30,853 bases of DNA. Origin: a virus. The notes under the pieces are model-generated. The model was not told where the DNA came from. It saw only the letters and a list, made by a program, of their open reading frames with translations, and ran no database searches. The position numbers were made by a program, and so were the translations under genes. Shown piece by piece: positions 28,026-30,853 of the stretch; the first letter of the stretch is position 1; each line of letters begins with the position of its first letter. Location of the stretch: positions 1 to 30,853 of the IMG/VR virus record IMGVR_UViG_3300042391_000534. One strand, 5' to 3'.

Positions 28026-28961
28026 CTATTTGTTGTAACCGTACACGGAAAGAGTCCCAGTAAAAGTGCCTGACGTTGGGAAAAGACTCATGCCATCAAA
28101 TTGTGTCGTAGCGGCTTGAACGCCAACAGTGTCCGTCATCACAGAAGTTGAATAAAAACCTTTTGACACAAATTTTGTGTAAGCCGCAACCTGCGGGTCA
28201 ATAACATCAAAACTATAAGCGTTAGTGTTATTCGTTGCAACCATGAAACCTATAAACCCTTGCGCGGCAGAACTTGACCCGGCTTGCCTTGCGGGCGCGG
28301 CATCGGTAGTTGCACAGGCAACCTGAGTATAAGAATAGTTCGCTGAAGTTTCTACACCTGCAACCGTGTAACGATACTGAATTTGCAACGTACCCGAAGT
28401 GAAACCTGAAAGAACAGCCCTATAGTTTGTGAACTGAGAAGAAAAAATATCATTCACTGTAATCTTTGTCGCTGTTGCAAAAGTCAACTGACCCAACGAC
28501 GTAAACGAAGCTGACGAACCAGCACCAGCAACAGTCACAGAGGTAGGACGAACCGGCACAAGCCCATCAACACGCGAAGTAGCATACCAACCAGCCGTAT
28601 CACGACCACCCGGCACAGCCGTCGAATACGCTGCATAATACGACTCAGCCACACCCGTATCAGTCCGAAACACAGTATTACCGGCAGTCGGCACAGGATA
28701 CAAAGCGTCACGCGCCGCAGTACCCGCAACAATCGGCAACGAATCAACATTCACAAACGTCGCCGTACCCGTCGCCATCTGCACCGAATTAGTGTCAGAC
28801 AAATAAGTCATCATGCCCTCGGTTGTGCTACCGGCAATGGCCGAACCGCGCGCAGCCGTCCCCGCATAAACCTGCACAGCCTGATCCATCAGATAGCCGT
28901 TAACCTGACTAGCCGTAAGAATCGTCCCAGCAACAAAAGTAGTCTTACCCAGACCCGCCAT
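28026..28961 (-). CDS. Minor tail / tail fibre protein (receptor-binding candidate)
   Basis: A 311-residue protein with an N-terminal module (MAGLGKTTF, LTASQVNGYLMDQAVQVYAG, EGMMTYLSDTN) shared with the 102-residue protein at 29835-30143 and probably used for attachment to the tail tip. From residue 140 on it is beta-rich (TLQIQYRYTVAGVETSANYS, GMSLFPTSGTFTGTLSVYGY) like fibre tip domains. GGAG lies six bases before the ATG. As the last and largest tail-tip gene before lysis genes it is the best candidate for host recognition. Confidence 0.75.
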   Translation of the reverse strand: MAGLGKTTFVAGTILTASQVNGYLMDQAVQVYAGTAARGSAIAGSTTEGMMTYLSDTNSVQMATGTATFVNVDSLPIVAGTAARDALYPVPTAGNTVFRTDTGVAESYYAAYSTAVPGGRDTAGWYATSRVDGLVPVRPTSVTVAGAGSSASFTSLGQLTFATATKITVNDIFSSQFTNYRAVLSGFTSGTLQIQYRYTVAGVETSANYSYTQVACATTDAAPARQAGSSSAAQGFIGFMVATNNTNAYSFDVIDPQVAAYTKFVSKGFYSTSVMTDTVGVQAATTQFDGMSLFPTSGTFTGTLSVYGYNK

Positions 28962-28995
28962 AATGTTCTCCTAAATCGTTTCTATTCTACCAAAA

Positions 28996-29835
28996 TCACG
29001 ACAGGTCAACCCATGCCGAACCATTCCAACGCTTCGCAACAGTCAAATCAGACCACGCCGATCCCGTCCACCTTTTAGCAGTAGCCGTCGGAGTCCACGC
29101 CGACCCAGTCCAACGTCGGCCACCCGACGACACAAAAATAGACGTGCTTGCAGAATACGCGCCAGTACCCCACGCATACGTCGCAGTCGAAACCGCGCGA
29201 GTCTGAAAATAATGTGTCAACCCGCCAGTCGCAGCAAACACCGGCACAGAAGTCGTCGAAGTGGGTGTGGACGTATTCAACGGAGAGACAGCCGTCCACG
29301 TCGCATCATCCGTCGACCAACGGTACTCATACTTAGTAATCGGCAAAGTACCCGCAGCGGGAACAGCTGAAACAATCGTTACGTCTTTACCTGAAGCAGT
29401 ACACGTCGGCGCGGCAGGAGCAACCGGGCCAGTAAACGGTGTAGCCGTAACAGTCTCACTTGCGGTCTGCATATCCGGCGGCATAAACGCCGTACCAGGA
29501 AACGGGTTTTGCATAAGCAAACGACCCGAAAACGACCATGAACCCACACCAGTTGTTGCATTATGTGCAATGTTCACCGAGCCACTAAAGAACGTGACCG
29601 TCGAACCACGATTCACAGTTCGTTGCCCAGCCGTACAGTTATACGTCACACCATTCAAAACAATGTAAGTGTTAGTGGTATCCGGCGAGAACCCGGAAAA
29701 ACCGGAAGGTGACGAATCAGCTCGCAACTCCATCGAATAAGCGACAGTCGAAAAGTTTGATGCGGGCGTGCTCGAAGTAACCGTTGCGTTGATGTAAAGA
29801 ATGTACCCGTTGCCGGTAGTAGTAACTTGCGCCAT
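28996..29835 (-). CDS. Minor tail protein with Fn3-like domain and C-terminal WxGSAW repeats
   Basis: A 279-residue tail protein. Residues 1-125 are beta-rich with FSGSVNIAHNATTGVGSWSF, residues about 135-230 resemble a fibronectin type III domain (PAAPTCTASGKDVTI, YEYRWSTDDATW, HYFQTRAVST), and the end holds three tandem RW(T/N)GSAW units about 15 residues apart. Fn3 domains in phage tails aid weak binding to cell-surface glycans. ATG 29835 overlaps the stop of the upstream gene (TAATG). Confidence 0.75.
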   Translation of the reverse strand: MAQVTTTGNGYILYINATVTSSTPASNFSTVAYSMELRADSSPSGFSGFSPDTTNTYIVLNGVTYNCTAGQRTVNRGSTVTFFSGSVNIAHNATTGVGSWSFSGRLLMQNPFPGTAFMPPDMQTASETVTATPFTGPVAPAAPTCTASGKDVTIVSAVPAAGTLPITKYEYRWSTDDATWTAVSPLNTSTPTSTTSVPVFAATGGLTHYFQTRAVSTATYAWGTGAYSASTSIFVSSGGRRWTGSAWTPTATAKRWTGSAWSDLTVAKRWNGSAWVDLS

Positions 29836-30143
29836 TACCAGAACCAGATGTCGCCGGAAGCATTAGCAGTCGGAGTACCAGACTGAATAAACACAGTCTG
29901 CCCCGCAACCTTCGACGTAGAACCATCAGCAGAAAACGCCACCCACGCCGAACCGTTATAGAAGGCCAACGTATTCGAGTCCGTCAAATACGTCACCATG
30001 CCCTCACTGGGAACAGTAATAGCCGACGTTCGGGCCGCCGCCGAAGCGAACACCTGAACCACCTGGTCGGCAAGATAACCATTCAGATCGGTTGCGCTCA
30101 AAACGTCATCAGTGACCCATTGCTTGTAACCCAGACCTGCCAT
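29835..30143 (-). CDS. Small minor tail protein sharing its N-terminus with the 28026 protein
   Basis: A 102-residue protein, MAGLGYKQWVTDDVLSATDL then NGYLADQVVQVFASAAARTS, nearly the same as the first 60 residues of the 311-residue tail protein, followed by YNGSAWVAF, which echoes the GSAW repeats of the protein encoded between them. AGGAG lies six bases before the ATG. It probably docks on the tail tip as a short fibre stub. Gene duplication of the anchor module is evident. Confidence 0.75.
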   Translation of the reverse strand: MAGLGYKQWVTDDVLSATDLNGYLADQVVQVFASAAARTSAITVPSEGMVTYLTDSNTLAFYNGSAWVAFSADGSTSKVAGQTVFIQSGTPTANASGDIWFW

Positions 30144-30152
30144 AAGAAACTC

Positions 30153-30853
30153 CTAAAATCCCAACACGTTTGAGTCAAGGATACCAAAACTGGCATCATC
30201 CAAAATTAAGAAAGCGTAAGACTCCAACGCCGACAAGTTCAACGTAATGTCATAACTATCAGGCCGCGCCTCATGCCCCACACCAATAATCTGCGCGTAA
30301 CGCACAATCGCCGAACCCACACCGTTAGGGGTAAACGTAACCTCGATAGGGTCGCCCAACTCCAAACCCAACACGGTAGCCAAATCCACACCCTCAAGGC
30401 CATCCAACGAAATCTGCAACGCCTCAAAACGATACTCAGGATCACCATACAAACTCACCCACCACTCAGCCAAACCTGAAGTCTGCGACACATCAGAAAT
30501 GAGCGTGTCAATGGTCTGCCCTGAAATGCCATACGTTGTCTGCGAAGAAAGATTGTTGGCAACAGAACTACCCACCAGGGGAGACGTCACAGTTACCTGG
30601 TTGTACAACAAATCTGTGCCGTACTGAATGTTCGTACCCGTATACGCGATACCAGTGCCATCATCCGTAAACGCCGGAGAACCCTCAATGGTGTAAATGT
30701 TCGCCCGGTCAATGAACGTAACATAACCATTCTTCGACATAAAAAACTGCCCCTGCTCAGACGCAGTAACCAAGTTCAAATAATCCAACGCCGACTGAGT
30801 ACCGTCACGCACATCCGCGCCCACCGTATTCGTCCCCGCATCCAAACTACGCG
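30153..30853 (-). CDS. Minor tail protein, C-terminal part (gene begins at 669)
   Basis: This is the C-terminal 185 codons, plus the duplicated overlap, of the 407-residue minor tail protein that begins at GTG 669; codons at 30708-30853 repeat those at 1-146. The part contains a strand-rich region (YVTFIDRANIYTIEGSP, NQVTVTSPLVGS) and a C-terminal baseplate-like end (DPIEVTFTPNGVGSAIVRYA, then YDITLNLSALESYAFLILDD). An apparent start near 30845 is only the window edge. It ends nine bases before the next tail gene. Confidence 0.82.
   Translation of the reverse strand, partial: RSLDAGTNTVGADVRDGTQSALDYLNLVTASEQGQFFMSKNGYVTFIDRANIYTIEGSPAFTDDGTGIAYTGTNIQYGTDLLYNQVTVTSPLVGSSVANNLSSQTTYGISGQTIDTLISDVSQTSGLAEWWVSLYGDPEYRFEALQISLDGLEGVDLATVLGLELGDPIEVTFTPNGVGSAIVRYAQIIGVGHEARPDSYDITLNLSALESYAFLILDDASFGILDSNVLGF
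30708..30853. repeat. Terminal direct repeat (right copy)
   Basis: Matches 1-146 except at 30834 (c for t) and 30837 (c for a). The codon pair reads GCG GGG here and GCT GGA in the left copy, Ala-Gly in both. Two silent third-position differences point to two related strains in the source population rather than to random error. Confidence 0.9.

Noticed and set aside
1-30853. CRISPR arrays, tRNA genes, integrase, repressor or attachment site
   Set aside because: No repeat-spacer pattern, cloverleaf or recognisable integration/immunity protein was found on reading both strands; absence by eye is not proof for tRNAs.

Overview
This window is one complete genome unit of a tailed bacteriophage (siphovirus-like), read as a circular contig. 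Bases 1-146 recur at 30708-30853 with two synonymous differences, so the unique unit is about 30.7 kb and the minor tail protein gene cut at the window edges is a single gene across the join. The host is very probably an actinobacterium. The phage carries a WhiB-type regulator (C11, C36xxC39, C45 and GIWGG), a family confined to Actinobacteria and their phages. Many genes start with GTG or TTG, and by eye the G+C content is moderate (about half). A moderate-GC actinobacterium, such as freshwater Microbacteriaceae, would fit but is not shown. I see no integrase, repressor, DNA polymerase or tRNA, so a virulent life style that relies on host replication is likely.

Almost all genes lie on the minus strand and overlap by 1-8 bases (ATGA, GTGA, TTGA or TAATG junctions), so the map reads from high to low coordinates. 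The early block (25652 to 14924) begins at a predicted leftward promoter near 25690. It encodes a tiny membrane protein, a YqaJ exonuclease with an ERF-like annealing protein, a tiny zinc ribbon, HNH proteins, WhiB, RusA, a replication initiator with tandem repeats in its gene, an orphan DNA methyltransferase, a DnaB-like helicase, an SSB-like protein, a metallophosphoesterase, a glycosyltransferase and an HNH protein beside the terminase. A terminator at 14864-14902 closes this block.

The late block (14669 to 1, then 30853 to 26175 across the join) runs: TerS, TerL, a small membrane protein, portal, two beta-rich structural proteins, a HAD-prohead protease fusion and the HK97-type capsid. 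A glycosyltransferase-glycosyltransferase-methyltransferase module follows. Then come connectors, tail tube, frameshifted tail chaperones, tape measure, minor tail proteins and the lysis genes (M15 endolysin with peptidoglycan-binding repeats, membrane proteins, holin).

Two short plus-strand units break this pattern, at 7052-7350 (after the capsid gene) and 25811-26159 (between lysis and early genes). Each has a closely similar promoter, one small unknown gene and a strong hairpin terminator that should work in both directions. They are the most system-like unexplained elements here. Other points of note are a -1 frameshift signal with its stem, a hairpin that may make translation of the next gene depend on that frameshift, an internal start that would release the protease from its HAD fusion, lambda-O-like repeats in the initiator gene, and a set of very small genes (26-47 codons) that are easily missed.
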